64,000 nt of DNA from Cladobotryum mycophilum (Eukaryota; Ascomycota; Sordariomycetes; Hypocreales; Hypocreaceae). Where the stretch lies: NCBI GenBank assembly GCA_036429605.1, contig CM071591.1, positions 3,410,001 through 3,474,000 of the forward strand, written 5' to 3'. Made by a program: the position numbers and the translations under genes. Positions within the stretch are counted from its first letter, which is position 1. Each line of letters opens with the position of its first letter. Below the pieces are notes generated by a model. The model saw only the letters and a program-made list of their open reading frames with translations, did no database searches and was not told the origin of the DNA. Positions 13,201 to 25,000 of this stretch are shown one piece after another.

Positions 13201-16050
13201 GGCGCAGTGACCGAGTTACCTTCGACGCTATCGCCAACAACCGCCATCAGTCCGTGGTTAACTCTCTTGAACCCATCTAATCCAGACAGTCGACCCATTG
13301 ATGACACTCTTCTATACAGTCGTTGGCAGCACGTCTTCCCTCGCACATCGGAGATTAAAATTCAGAAGTGGAAGGCACTTTGCGTTCCTGCTGCGGTACC
13401 CCTGACGACGGAGTATTTTCCAACTAAAACTCAGTTTGATACGGAATACCAAAGACACCCGTACACCATTGATCAGAATGCCGATGATGATTTGAGCGAA
13501 GAACCCAAGTCCAGGAAGGATTTCATCAAGGAGCTCATCAGCCTGCGATTCTCTCAAGGCTTCCAGGTCGTGGTTGGGCCAGCCGTCGCCAAGGCCTTTG
13601 GACAAAAGGTCATCAAGTTCGCCGACGTCTTCTCCCGCGATCAGGCTCTTGAAGATGGTACCAGCATATTCATGTCGGTAGGCAATATTATCCATCAGCT
13701 CTCGTGTGTCAATGGCACAGAGATCGAAGTCAACATTTACGCAAGGAAACCAACCGCCGAGTCGTCGCTTTCAGCCCAGAACTTCTCTGCCATGTATAAG
13801 CCGGCCATTAGGACCTTGCTAGAAACGAGCTACGAAAGCCGGCGCATAGAGATGCTCACACCAAGACCAGAGCGAAACTGGAATATGATTGACTCCTATG
13901 TTGCTGGTCATCATGACGAAATGACGGAAAGCCTGAGATTTTGGCGGGCCAGATATGTCCTTATTCCCCTTACTTCACGGAACCCTGCGGTGCCGAGAAC
14001 ACAAAATGGCCTCTACCCCGAGGAGATTAGGATTGAGGGCATAAAGCGACTTGCTCAACTGTGGCAAAAGAATCGATATGTGCCGCCTGGAGAACGACGA
14101 TTCCTATCTAATAGAGAGCGTCGGCAGGCGGATCGCAGCCCATTGGACATCGTATACAAGACTGAGGATCCGTCCGTCGTCATTGCGGCTGAGCTAGAAA
14201 CATTGCCCCTTATTGAAGGAGCCGAAGGTACGAATAAGAAGACACAACTATTGTCTAGAAAGGAGCGATTCCAAAAGTCAAACATCAACCTTGCCGTCCT
14301 GGCAGAGGCAATCCAGCAGCCCGTGGAGAATGGAGGCGTTCAACTGCGGAATCGCCGGTGGCATCTTCGACTTCACTCGAATTCCTTTGTTGGTTCCGAC
14401 ATGACGACCTGGCTCCTGGAAAACTTTGATGACCTCGAAACCCGTGAGGATGCCGAAGATTTGGGCAACGCTTTGATGGTCCTGGAAGATCCCAAGGGCA
14501 AGGAGAAGGAAGGCTCGGAAAGGATAAAGGGACTCTTTGTCCACGTCGAGAAACGACATCGCTTCCGGGATGGAAATTATTTTTACCAGATTGCACCAGA
14601 GTTTGTGAAGCAGCAAACCGGCTGGTTCAGCAGCAAACGGCGCGAATCATCTGTTCCCCCAACACCACTTTCTGATACCGGGAGCCGTGACTCGGGGCGT
14701 TCTCGGCCAACGTCAATTAATGATGAGCACTCGCCAAGCTCATTGTCCTCTACACCTACGCTCTCGGCTGTATGGGCGCCGACTAAGAACCGCCCGAAAG
14801 TCGTTCTAAGCAAGATGATCAAGTACGATGTGGATCCAAGGAAGAGGTCATATCGTCCTGAGCGCATCGACTTGCACTACGACCGTCTGCATAATCCAGA
14901 TAACTGCTATCACATCCGCATAGACTGGATGAATGCGACGGCCAAGCTGGTGGAGGACGCGGTGGAGATTTGGGAGCGCGAGGCGAGCCAGTACGGCCTC
15001 CGCCTTGTCGAGGTTCCCATCAAGGAGGCCAGCAGCATCACCGAGGTCAATCCGTTCAGAAAACCGTACCACATCAAACTGGCACTCCAGCCCCCGGAGA
15101 AGAAGCCCGAAACGTACTATGATCCAAACTCCCTAGGTCCCCAGACCGTCCCCAACCGACACTTTTACCAGAAAGCCATCCTTCGGCATTTCGACTTTGT
15201 CTTGGATATCGAGGCTTCGTCCAATTTCCCCAGCAACGTCGAGGTGAGCTACTCATGGGGCCGGCCCGAGTTTCAGTACACGCAGTTCATTCATCGCTCG
15301 GGTATCCTGCTGGCCCAGGTAACAGACGAGGGCGACTTCCACGTCCTGGCGAATCGCCTATACAGCACGCGCACCAACAGCGTGCGAGAAAAGGAGATGC
15401 GAAACCATGCCGCCAACATGGACCCTCCACATCTCGACCGAGGCAACGGCCGTCTAGGAGGAGGCATAGGCGGTCCCTTTACTACCTTTGGCCTATCGGA
15501 ATCCGTAGTTGTCTCCTCTCCCATCTCCAACGCCGCCTCCTTCCACCGCGACCGCGATCACGCTCACCCCCCACACCTACTACATCACCACCCCCACAGC
15601 CATCTCCATCTCCACCAACTCCACACGGGCCACAACAACAATAACCCGTCCTCCTCCTCTCCCACCATAAAACCCACCTTCCTCACCGACAGCCCCATGA
15701 CCAAAGCCCAGCCCTCCCACACGCCCGGCATGTGGGAACCCGAGACCCTAAAGGACGACCTAGAGACCTTCTGCAACGACGCCTCCGCCCTCGAGGCCTT
15801 TTACAAGGAAACCCTGGAAAGGGGCCAGAGGGTCGAGGGCACACCCGCCACGGCGGCGGTGAGCGGGCCCGCCGGCCTGGAAGCCGTCCCGGAGGCGAGC
15901 ATCCCTACACTGGGGCTCCCGCCCGGTGTGCTGGCGTCGATGGATGCGCCGGGGTCCATGGCCGCGATAAGGATGGGTAGTCCGATGGCGTTTCTGAGGA
16001 GGGGGAGTGTGCAGTTTGACGGCATGGGCTTGGGATCCAAAGGGAAATAA
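10264..16050 (+). CDS. IML1: Vacuolar membrane-associated protein Iml1 (DEPDC5 orthologue, SEACIT/GATOR1 subunit)
   Basis: Iml1 with Npr2 and Npr3 forms SEACIT, the GTPase-activating complex for the Rag-type GTPase Gtr1. It represses TORC1 on amino-acid starvation at the vacuole. Exon 1 is 10264-10803 and exon 2 is 10882-16050, with a 78-nt intron (CCG/GTACAT to TTCCAG). The product is about 1902 aa, within the usual fungal range. The conserved N-terminal domain spans about residues 55-260 (SRDEVLLNLDLVGGDIKPG through the junction AP/VDHEHP). The GTPase-binding and middle regions follow, with a Ser/Pro-rich linker at about 725-940. A DEP domain lies at about 1330-1405 (RRWHLRLHSNSFVGSDMTTW) and the C-terminal domain follows. 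Near residue 1745 there is a His/Asn-rich low-complexity insert (HHHPHSHLHLHQLH). The frame stays open without a stop for two codons before 10264 and beyond, so an extra upstream exon cannot be excluded. Confidence 0.95.
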
Positions 16051-16709
16051 GGATTAACGTCTATTTTATTTTATTTTGTTTTTCTGTATGTTGAAGGATA
16101 GTGAATATCTGGTATCTTAGCGTTCTGTTTTTTCTGTTATTATGTAGGTATGGATATGAAGAGTTAATCATGTAAAAATACGAACATAGGTATCAAGAGC
16201 AAAGATATACAGAGTAGAGGATATGTAATCTTATCTCATCTCATCTCATCTCATCTCATCTTCATCTTATCTTACTATCATCTATGATGTAGGCTTAAAC
16301 ATAGTTTCTTCTGATAGACTATGAACGAACATTATGCAAAGTTTTTTTCTCATTTATTATCTTATTTGGCTTTTCACACGTATTTTTCTCGTCAAAAGAA
16401 CTGTAGAAAACCAACCAACGAGTCTACCCCGATGCTTTTCCGTAATATGTGAGGCTTGATAGATGGCAGTGGGAAAAGGGAGAAGGAAAAAAAATAGTAA
16501 ACAAGAGAGTGAAATGTGCTCAGAATGGGGCCTATCATACAAAGCTTTGTGCTTAACAGGTGTGTAATAAAAGTCCTCGAGGCCCCTGCGCCTTCTAGAC
16601 TTTGGCCATTATAAAAAGGTCTAAGTTTGCGAAGAAAAAAGAAGAAGAAAAGATTTGGTATCACAGTAAGAGAGAGAGGAATTGGCGAAATGAGATGAAG
16701 TGCCAACTA
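16051..16709. other. Convergent 3' flanks of IML1 and VCX1
   Basis: AT-rich terminator-type sequence between two convergent genes. It contains a five-copy (ATCTC) pentanucleotide repeat at 16233-16261. No gene seen. Confidence 0.6.
16233..16261. repeat. (ATCTC)n pentanucleotide repeat
   Basis: Five to six tandem units in the IML1/VCX1 3' flank. Confidence 0.85.
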
Positions 16710-18546
16710 TCATGATGAAGGAAGAGTGTCTTGGTTAGGGTACCCTGCGTCTTGTTAGTGTCATGCTAAATGATTGCGGGAACGTCAATGACTTACAGAT
16801 TGCGCAGACAGCAATGATGGCGTACAGGCAGATCAGGAGCCAGCCCTCTAGCCAGTGGCTCTTACCGTCTCCGATGAGGTAGTTGACTAGCAGGACGGCG
16901 ACGAACATGACGGCGACCTGGAAGGTGTCGAAGCTGAGGTTCATGGCATCTTTGTCCATACCCCAGCCAATGACGACGAGCAGAGGGATGAGGAAGAGGG
17001 CGACCTGCATGCTAGATCCGACGGCAACACCGATGGCGAGATCCATCTTGTCCTTAATGGCTACAGTGACGGCAGTGGCGTGCTCAGCAGCGTTGCCGAC
17101 GATGGGAAGCAAGATCAGGCCGACGAATTCCTCGGACAGACCGCCCTTCTTGGTAATGGCATCGATGGAGTCAACCATGAACTCGGCGCAGAGAGCAATG
17201 ATTACGGTAGAGAAGGCAAGAGTACCGATGGCGACCCAGAAGTGCAATTGAGGATCTTCCTCTTCCTCCTCCTCGTCGTGACGGATGTGAGCTGGGTTCA
17301 TGAACTTGGAGGCATCATCTGCTTTGACGTATGGGCGGCCCATCATGACGCCAGCGTTGGCAATGCCCTGGCTCAGGTTCACGTTACCGTTGGAAGAGCC
17401 GTTACTCCAGGGCTTGGCGGGCACCTTTTGGCTCTCCTCACTGAAGACCTCCTGGTGAGTCTTGAGCTGGAAGAAGAGATAGGCAGCATAAACGATGAGG
17501 AGAATGACAGAGGTTCCACGGGATAGCTTAGCGACGTTGTTTACAGGCGTATTGGCAGCTTTGTCAAAGACGGTGGGAACGATGACGGAAGCAGCTGCCA
17601 AGGCAAGCATAGATGCGGCAGTCTGTGCAACGACGGTATTGAAGTGCTGCTCTGGGCGACGAAGTCCGCCGAAGAAGAAGCAGCAACCCATGACGAGAAG
17701 CAGGTTGGAGAGAATGGAACCGATGAGAGATGTCTGGACAATGGCGACCTTGTTATCGATGAGGGCAATGATGGCGACGATGAGCTCGACAGCGTTGCCG
17801 AAAGTGGCATTGAGCAGACCACCGAGGGTTTCTCCAGTACGAAGGGCAATCTCCTCAGTAGCGAAGCCCAGCATAGCAGCAAGAGGAATGATGGCGATGA
17901 AGTTGACGACGAAGACGGCTACACGATCAACAGACTTGATGTAGTTGAGGGCAATGCCGACGGGGGCTGCAAACAACAAGACATTGATCCATGAGCTGAG
18001 CAATGTTCGCTGAAGCTGGTTGGCGACAGTGAAGGGCTCCTTGGGATAGACGTGGCGGAAAAGACCCTGTTTTCCAGGCCTCTTCTTATCGTCCCTCTCC
18101 TCCTCAACTATAGGCGATCCATCTTCGGGTTTTCTGTTTCGCAGACCCGTCTCGCTGTCTATTGTCGATTGCGTTGTGACCGGTCTATCCGTGGAGGCTT
18201 CCTCGTCTACAGGTTTTAGACCGTCATGGCCCCTTCCGGCGCCATAGTGTGAGTCCGAGGTAGATGGATCCCTCGAGTAAGAAGATGAGTTTGGCGGCGC
18301 GCTGACGGAAGGTGTGAGCGGGATGCCAGAGTTGACACGGCCATCTTCTAGATTTCTCGGGTTATCCCAAGTCTCGGCACGCCTCTCAGCCGGCCTTCTG
18401 GGGCTCCAGACATGCCGGAAGAGGTTCCAGGTTTGGTCCGAACTCTGACGACTGAGTGAGTGCGCCTGGCGCTTTATATTAAAGGAATTGACTAAGTTGG
18501 TCAGTACATGTCTGCGTTTACTCTGAGTTGTCGTGTCTGACGACAT
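16710..18546 (-). CDS. VCX1: Vacuolar Ca2+/H+ exchanger (CaCA/CAX family)
   Basis: Proton-driven calcium antiporter of the vacuolar membrane that clears cytosolic Ca2+ after signalling. The main exon is 18546-16797. A 52-nt intron (GTAAGT to ACGCAG) leads to a small last exon, 16744-16710, so the protein ends AICAI-free as AVCAIWYPNQDTLPSS instead of reading on into the intron; total 594 aa. A long hydrophilic Ser/Pro-rich N-terminus (about 1-160) precedes about eleven membrane segments. The two inverted alpha repeats that form the ion site are clear: NATFGNAVELIVAII (about 246-260) and IVGNAAEHATAVTVAIKDKMD (from about 481). An acidic loop (EEEEEDPQ) separates the two halves, as in other CAX proteins. 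The start MSSDTTTQSKRRH is the first ATG of the frame. Confidence 0.95.
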
Positions 18547-18881
18547 TCGTGATGTGTGGGGGAGCTAGAACGGCTCCAAACGAAGCAAACCACCTCAACA
18601 GTATGGAAGACCATCAGGTAGGGAGTGGCAACAGGAGGCAAAGCCGATTGCAATGGTGGCAGATGAGTGTTTGGAAATGCGACCCAGTGACATTAGGCAG
18701 CGTAGCTGAATGGTGTGTATGTTGGGAGATGAGAAGACAACGGTAGTGGCTGCAGAAGGCCTGCAATTGCACAAAACATGGACATGGGATGATGCGTATT
18801 GTATGGGAAAAAGAGAAGGGAAACAAAACGACTCACACGCCATTGTTCAGTGGAGACGGAAGGCTGTGCAGGCTGCGTGTG

Positions 18882-18891
18882 GTACTCCGTA
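18882..18891 (+). repeat. Intergenic 10-mer GTACTCCGTA, copy 5
   Basis: Followed by C, giving the fully symmetric arms GTAC-TCC-GTAC. It lies about 340 bp upstream of the VCX1 start. Confidence 0.6.
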
Positions 18892-19240
18892 CTGCTGAGC
18901 CAGAGAACAAACTCCACTATTTGCCGCCTTGAAAATGGAAGCTCCTTGGTGCTTGGCTTGGCTGGCTGGCTGGATTCCTTGCCGTCGACTTGGCACACGC
19001 AACGCGTTTCGGTTCGTTATTGCCGATTGTGGAGGGTAGACTTGGGTAGACTTGGGTAGGACTGAATGATGAAAGGCAGGGTCTGGAATGGGATCGACTC
19101 GTCGTCTCCTTATTAAAAACACGCTGAGATGGGCGGCCTCGCTCTCTGCCTCGTGCCTCGTGGTTCGTGTTTTCTCGTGTCTCGAATCTTATCTCTTGGT
19201 AGCAAGGCTATTAAGATGAGATGACAAGGCGCAAGACCCC

Positions 19241-19264
19241 AGGTAGGTAGGTAGGTAGGTAGGT
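19241..19264. repeat. (AGGT)n microsatellite
   Basis: Six perfect AGGT units. Single TAGGTA units are also common across the other gene-free regions. Confidence 0.9.
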
Positions 19265-19453
19265 ATCGGGATCGGTCGTTGTTTGGTCCGGACACGCGTA
19301 CAAGGAATTATTCGTGGTTCCTTTGAAGGTATGAGCCTTCGTATGCGCCTCGTTTGCTTTACGTTGCTTTCGTCGATTCGGTCAGTTGTCGTCTCTTTGG
19401 CTAGACTCGCTATTCGAATCGCGACGCTTTTTGTCAGTACAAAGGTAACGTAG

Positions 19454-19463
19454 GTACTCCGTA
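19454..19463 (+). repeat. Intergenic 10-mer GTACTCCGTA, copy 6
   Basis: Preceded by GTAG and followed by C, giving the symmetric GTAC-TCC-GTAC form. Confidence 0.6.
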
Positions 19464-19612
19464 CAAGTAATATGATTGGGGGGTGGGCATTATTCAATTC
19501 GGCGGGAAGAGACAGATCGTAGTGGCTGTGCGCTCAAGCGCCCGCCTTGGCCCTTTTGCCTGGCACTTCTTTTCAGGGGTACGGTCCACGGGAAATGGGA
19601 AGAGGCAGGTAG

Positions 19613-19622
19613 GTACTCCGTA
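19613..19622 (+). repeat. Intergenic 10-mer GTACTCCGTA, copy 7
   Basis: Embedded in TAGG repeats on both sides: GGTAG before and GGTAG after. Confidence 0.6.
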
Positions 19623-20887
19623 GGTAGGGGGAGATGGAGTTGGCTGACAGCAAGGCAGTCAGACTGCGAGATGTGATAGATAGGAAAAGAGTTGTAATTG
19701 CACATACACACACACCACCACCCGTGAATCACTGTTGGCCCGATCGAGTTCGGGAGGCAGTGTTTTGGATGCCTTCTTTTTTTTTTGTTGCCTTGGGATC
19801 GGTGAATAACGCGATTGGAGTAGGCGCAGATGGAAGAAGGAGAGATTATGCAAAAGAAGGATGCAGGAATGAAAAGCGAAAAAATGGAAAATTCCAAAAG
19901 GGGACTTGGCGGCCGTGTTGATGATTATGACGATGACAGGCGACGAGGATGGTCAAGAGAGGATGAAGTAAACTCCCAACTTTTGCTCCCACAACAATGA
20001 GGAAGGAAGGTTGGTCAAGCCTAGTACAAGTAGGTCTTTCCTCCTCCAGGACAAGCAGGGGAAAGCACTATTTACATCATGACTTGCTACACCTGCCTGC
20101 CTGTTCCCTTCTCTACCCCCTTAGTGTATACAGGTAATTTGCTGGTTGGCTGCACAGCATACCAACTGACCAGCTACAGCTCTGGTTTGGCCCATAGCTG
20201 AGGCCTCCCTCTCCTCACCTCTTCCTTCCTTCATCATCTCCGTCTGAGTAACCACACCCGTTTGTGTTTGTTTCGCAAAACACCACCGCCCCCCAACAGT
20301 TGGCGTTTCAGATCCTTTACAGCCACCAAACAACAAAGAATTAACAAACGAACAAACAAATAAGCAAAGCGAACAGCATATAGAATTCCCTTCAGCCTTG
20401 CTTTGAGTAAAAAAAAAAAAAATGTAGGTACCCTGGCCGTCTGCCTTGGCCGCAGCATGTTTGCATCAAGCATGCATCCCACCATAGCATCTAAGCAAAC
20501 CAACAGCAATTCCTTCCATTAGGGCAGCCAATCCAATCAATCATCGTCCCAAGGGCCGAGAACCGGGTCATTGGAGGGCTCTTGGCTTGCTGCCATGGAT
20601 CTTACAAGTACCCGTGGATCCGACTTGTACAGCGCAGTGCAGCGCATGCTTTTATTTTATAGTGATTGACGGTGCACTCAATTCACCACCAATAGGCTCA
20701 AATGCCGCCCTTCACCGGTACCCAACCACACAACCACAACAACCTTGGAACTCCATTCCCATGGATTTCAACACCGCCTGTTCCAATGTCATGGATCCCT
20801 GACGCAGCGCATCACGCCTTGGACTTTTTCTTCCCTGTTTTACTCTCTCCCTGCAGCGAAGCGCGCAATGCACACTTCCATAGGTAG

Positions 20888-20897
20888 GTACTCCGTA
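20888..20897 (+). repeat. Intergenic 10-mer GTACTCCGTA, copy 8
   Basis: Preceded by TAGGTAG, the same left flank as copy 7. Confidence 0.6.
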
Positions 20898-22047
20898 GTC
20901 AGTCTATCATGCAATGATACGCTGCAATGCACAATCTCAAGTGACGTCAGATCATCCGGTACTATCACATGGTACCTTGATTTTATTTAACCGCTCAAGC
21001 CTGGTGATGCTCGTCTCCATTTCCTATGAACCCTGTTTTTCTGTTTGTGTGTCTGACATTTTCCCCAAATCAAGGAATCTTCGAGGACCGCTTCCTTTGG
21101 AGACATACGTTTTCCCCAAAACGACCAAAATCGACCGCCGTTAAGCCTTGCCAACTCAAAAATCCCACACTAACCTCGGACGTTCGTTCAGCGCCTAACT
21201 GAGACCTGTTTTTCTCTTGTTTTGCTTTTGTTTTTGGCAAAGCACCAACAAAGCCACCTCACCTTACACAACATGCTTTCCACTGAATTCCTGTCACCAA
21301 GCGAACCGGCCAATCGTCGGGTGCCACAACCTCAGTCTCACCTCTGGACTGGCTATTATTATTATGTCCTTCAGGTAGGCGCACGTTGGCGACGTGTGGT
21401 TTACTGAATCGTGCCTAGCTCCTCGCGGCCAGGCTTGGTTTGGTTATTTGTCAGTAGTCCCATGTCAAGCTGTCAGCACCCAACCAAATACGAATGAAAG
21501 AGGCTGTACGTCGCGAAATATTCCCATTTTTGATCCATTCATTGCATTGCATTGCGAACAAAGGGTCCTGCCTGCATGCAGCAGAGCTTATAGGAGACAC
21601 GCATCCGATAGTCCGACCAACAGCAAGGGGAGCAGAACACCATGCTATTCTTTGTTCGGCCACGCACGTCCATTATCTAACGTTAAACAACGTTATATCA
21701 GCTAGTCTTGGGCAAGTTCCTGTCTAGGTAGGTATTTACCATAGGTATCAAGTATCGTACAAAGCAACATATGTTTGTGTAGGTATCGTAAAAAGCACTT
21801 TCGTTAATCCTGAACGCCATCCTTGCTCTCTCTCCCACGCCCTTCATCTAAAAGAGGCGATTCGAGAGCAGTATATTCCCAGTCCACATCCATGATATTC
21901 ATCATCAAAGACAGGCCCACCCAAAACTCAACCTCCTTTCTCGTGATTCCTTCCTCACCGCGTAACCCCCTTGGCTGTGCTGTAAAAAATGCGCCTCGCA
22001 TGCCGCTAGGGCAGCGATCCGATGCCAGCCTGCCCACGTCATCCCAT

Positions 22048-25000
22048 CTAGATCCAGTCCATATCATCCTCCGCGTCTTCATTATGTTCCACTGTTTGCT
22101 TGCGTGGTCGTCCCCGTTTACGGGGCTGGGAGCTAGACCGTGCTCTCTTCTTGCGACCGCCTGGCGTGCCTGCACCCTTCCTCTTGCGGCCCCTCTCTGG
22201 CACCTCATCCTCCTCATCAATGTCGCTTGGTGTGCGCACTGCCTCAAGGCCCATGTCCGCATCATCGTCTTGCACCTTGAATTCTTTGTCCACATTCATG
22301 AGCTCCACGAACGCCTTACACTTTTGGAACATCTTTGAGGTTGACTCCAACCCGTTGAAGTGAGATGCCACCTCATCCCAGAACTTGTCGCCGTGAACTC
22401 CCTGCACCTTTACTGGTGTTTTGTTGAGGTCCTTTGCCAGACCTTTGGCCTTGGTGTCGTGTCTATTTGTGCCCATGCCGTATAAACGCCTAAGATAGGT
22501 TCGGGCTTCCCACAGGGACAAAAGAATGATGGATGACGCCGTAAACTGACGGAATCGGCGTTGATCCACGGGGATGGCCATTGCACCGGCATCCTCCCCT
22601 GAAGAAGGCGCAGCGGGGTTCACCTGGCCATCTGTCGATGATGCTGGCCCCGTTGTTGCCCCCAATGAGCCCATGGGATGATCCTGATCTGCGTCAAGGC
22701 GAACATTGAACAATTCTGATTCCATGGCTTGGGCAACAGTCGCACCAGTCGTGGAAAAAATCTTCTCCATGGTGCTCACCGTAGTCTGAAGCTCTCCGAC
22801 TGACTGGTATTCGAAGAACGCAATGTTCTCAATAATGAATCGCGAAAAGTCGGCATGTGGAGGTGTCTCGCCTGACGTATCCAGCTTCATCCAATCAAAG
22901 TCGACCTGTCCACATAGCTTCTCTAGGAAGCGCTGCTTGTTCCTCAGCTTGCTGATTTTGAGCACCTCCATCATTAGATGTAGCTTGGACTGGAACGGAT
23001 CTGTCGTAGCTCCATGAGAATCCTTGACAACGTCTCGCTGGTAATTGTATGCCGACTGAACTGCTTTGACATACTCTCTCTCGAGGACAGTCTCATGTTT
23101 TTCGTGAAGCGATCGATGCTCCAAGAAGGCGAGTTCTGCAATTTTTCGGTTCGCTGATGTTTCCAGAGTAATCAATGTTACTCCAGTTTCCTTGGGATGC
23201 GTGAGACCCTGTCGATTAATGCTTCCCAAGACTTCCATGGCAAGGAAAGCATGCTCATCTTGACTCCCCAGAGCGATTCGCGTAATCTCCCTAAGAAATC
23301 GCTGCGTTGTCGCACTGGCAACGTCATCAAAGGTCGTGCCCCCCATGACGGTCAGCTCTCTCTTCTTGCCGTCAGACGGGTTTGCAGAGCCGGTTTCGGA
23401 TCGTCGTTCTTCTGTAAGGAGGAATTCCTTGAATGACCTAAGCACCATGGTTTCCAGAATCGGCACTCGGTCTTGAAAGACCTGCTGAAACGCAGTGTAG
23501 ACTTTGGCAAGGACATAGTTCCGAGGCGAGGACTGGCAAATCAAACCAATTGCTTCAAGCGATGCTCTTCGGGCCTCTAGAGGTTGGTTATGAGAATTGA
23601 ATGGTGTAAGAACATCAATGATGAACCTAGGAACCGAATCGCCCTGAAATTTGGCGAATCTTGCTCTGAAAACGTGGATCTGTTTATCCAGATCGCAATG
23701 TTTGCCCACACTACCCACAATGATCGAGTAGGCTGAAAGAATGCTAAGGCGTTTGTTGTCCAACTGTCCCAAGCCGAGCTTTTGGATTCCAGTCAAACTC
23801 GAGGCAACCAGGTTAGCCATCGGCCCAAGATCGTTTAACAAATCGCAAACCACCCGGGTGCAAGCAATCAGGTCATCCAATGCTCCGCGAGAAGAAATTT
23901 TGCCGACGCCTTTCAACAGTTGGAGGCGGACGTCAGTGAGGAACTCGGAATGCACCGTAGGCAACTGAGCAAGCACTCGCCTATAGATCACGGTCACGGC
24001 TCTGAATGCAGCCAGCTCTTCGGCGCCATTAAAGGTTGCGAGATGTGCTTTCAGAAGTCGAACCTGTTCAAAGCTGAAAAGCTTTGGATCGGCCTTTGCG
24101 AATATGGTGAGCACCTGCAAAGCATCACGGCCAGAGGGGGCTCCATCCTCAACAGCATCGCCATTATCAATAAGTCTAAACATGTCCGTAACAATTTTAG
24201 AGCAGACGGAGAATGGCCCCTCCAAGGATTTATCTTTTGGCCTGAGAATAGACCGAAATACTTTGTCAAGGATCTCAGTCACATTTCCAGTCTTGACAGT
24301 TTGGATAACAAGGGCCACATGTTCCTGAAGCGATGTCTGATATTCGGCTGTGCTATCATTGCCGTAGAACGGGGCGAACCAGGCCTCCTCTATCATCTGG
24401 CGGGCAAGATCTCGAACACCATCGTCAGGATCTTGCATACGTCGAAGGAGTCCGTTGGCTATAGCACTGCGGAGAGCCTTGTGTCGATTTCGAAGGTAGA
24501 TGTCGCGTGCGAGCTTCATCGCCCGCTTACGTACGCCGACACCAGCATCTTGGAACCGATCGATGATTCTAGGCGTGAGAGGTAACTCCAAGTTGGGTCT
24601 CATTCCTATACAATTACCCAACAAACCAAGAGCTGAATCTCTCACTTGAGTGGATGGATCGCCTGAACATTCAAGAATGAGCTGTATCACAGTTGGATCG
24701 TCGTCTAAGATCGATGGATCAGTTTCGAGCACTTGATTGACACTCTTCAGACTCTTGCTGCGAACCGTCGCTTGATCGCTGGCCATTGAACCAAGCAGGA
24801 TATTAAGGATCTTGCTGAAGGATTCGCACAAGGGTGAGCGTAGAAGAATGATTGAATAGGAAAACTTCGCTTGAGCCTGGGTAACAGCTTTGAAGGTGTA
24901 TTCGTTTGAAAGCCATCTTCGGTCCTCAATCATCATTCTCAAACGATATGCTAGACGACCCAGTTCTTGGTCTCTGTCAGGGTCGTCGTCTTGAATTGCA

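Larger units (their letters stand above)
18547..22047. other. 3.5 kb gene-free region between VCX1 and SCC2
   Basis: Includes the VCX1 upstream region and the SCC2 3' flank. I see no conserved open frame or RNA gene. It carries four of the ten copies of GTACTCCGTA, three of them inside a longer GTAGGTACTCCGTA context, as well as an (AGGT)6 run and a run of about 14 A at 20408-20421. Confidence 0.55.

Noticed and set aside
23920..24585. 221-codon plus-strand frame inside SCC2
   Set aside because: Opposite strand of the SCC2 HEAT region; no independent coding evidence.
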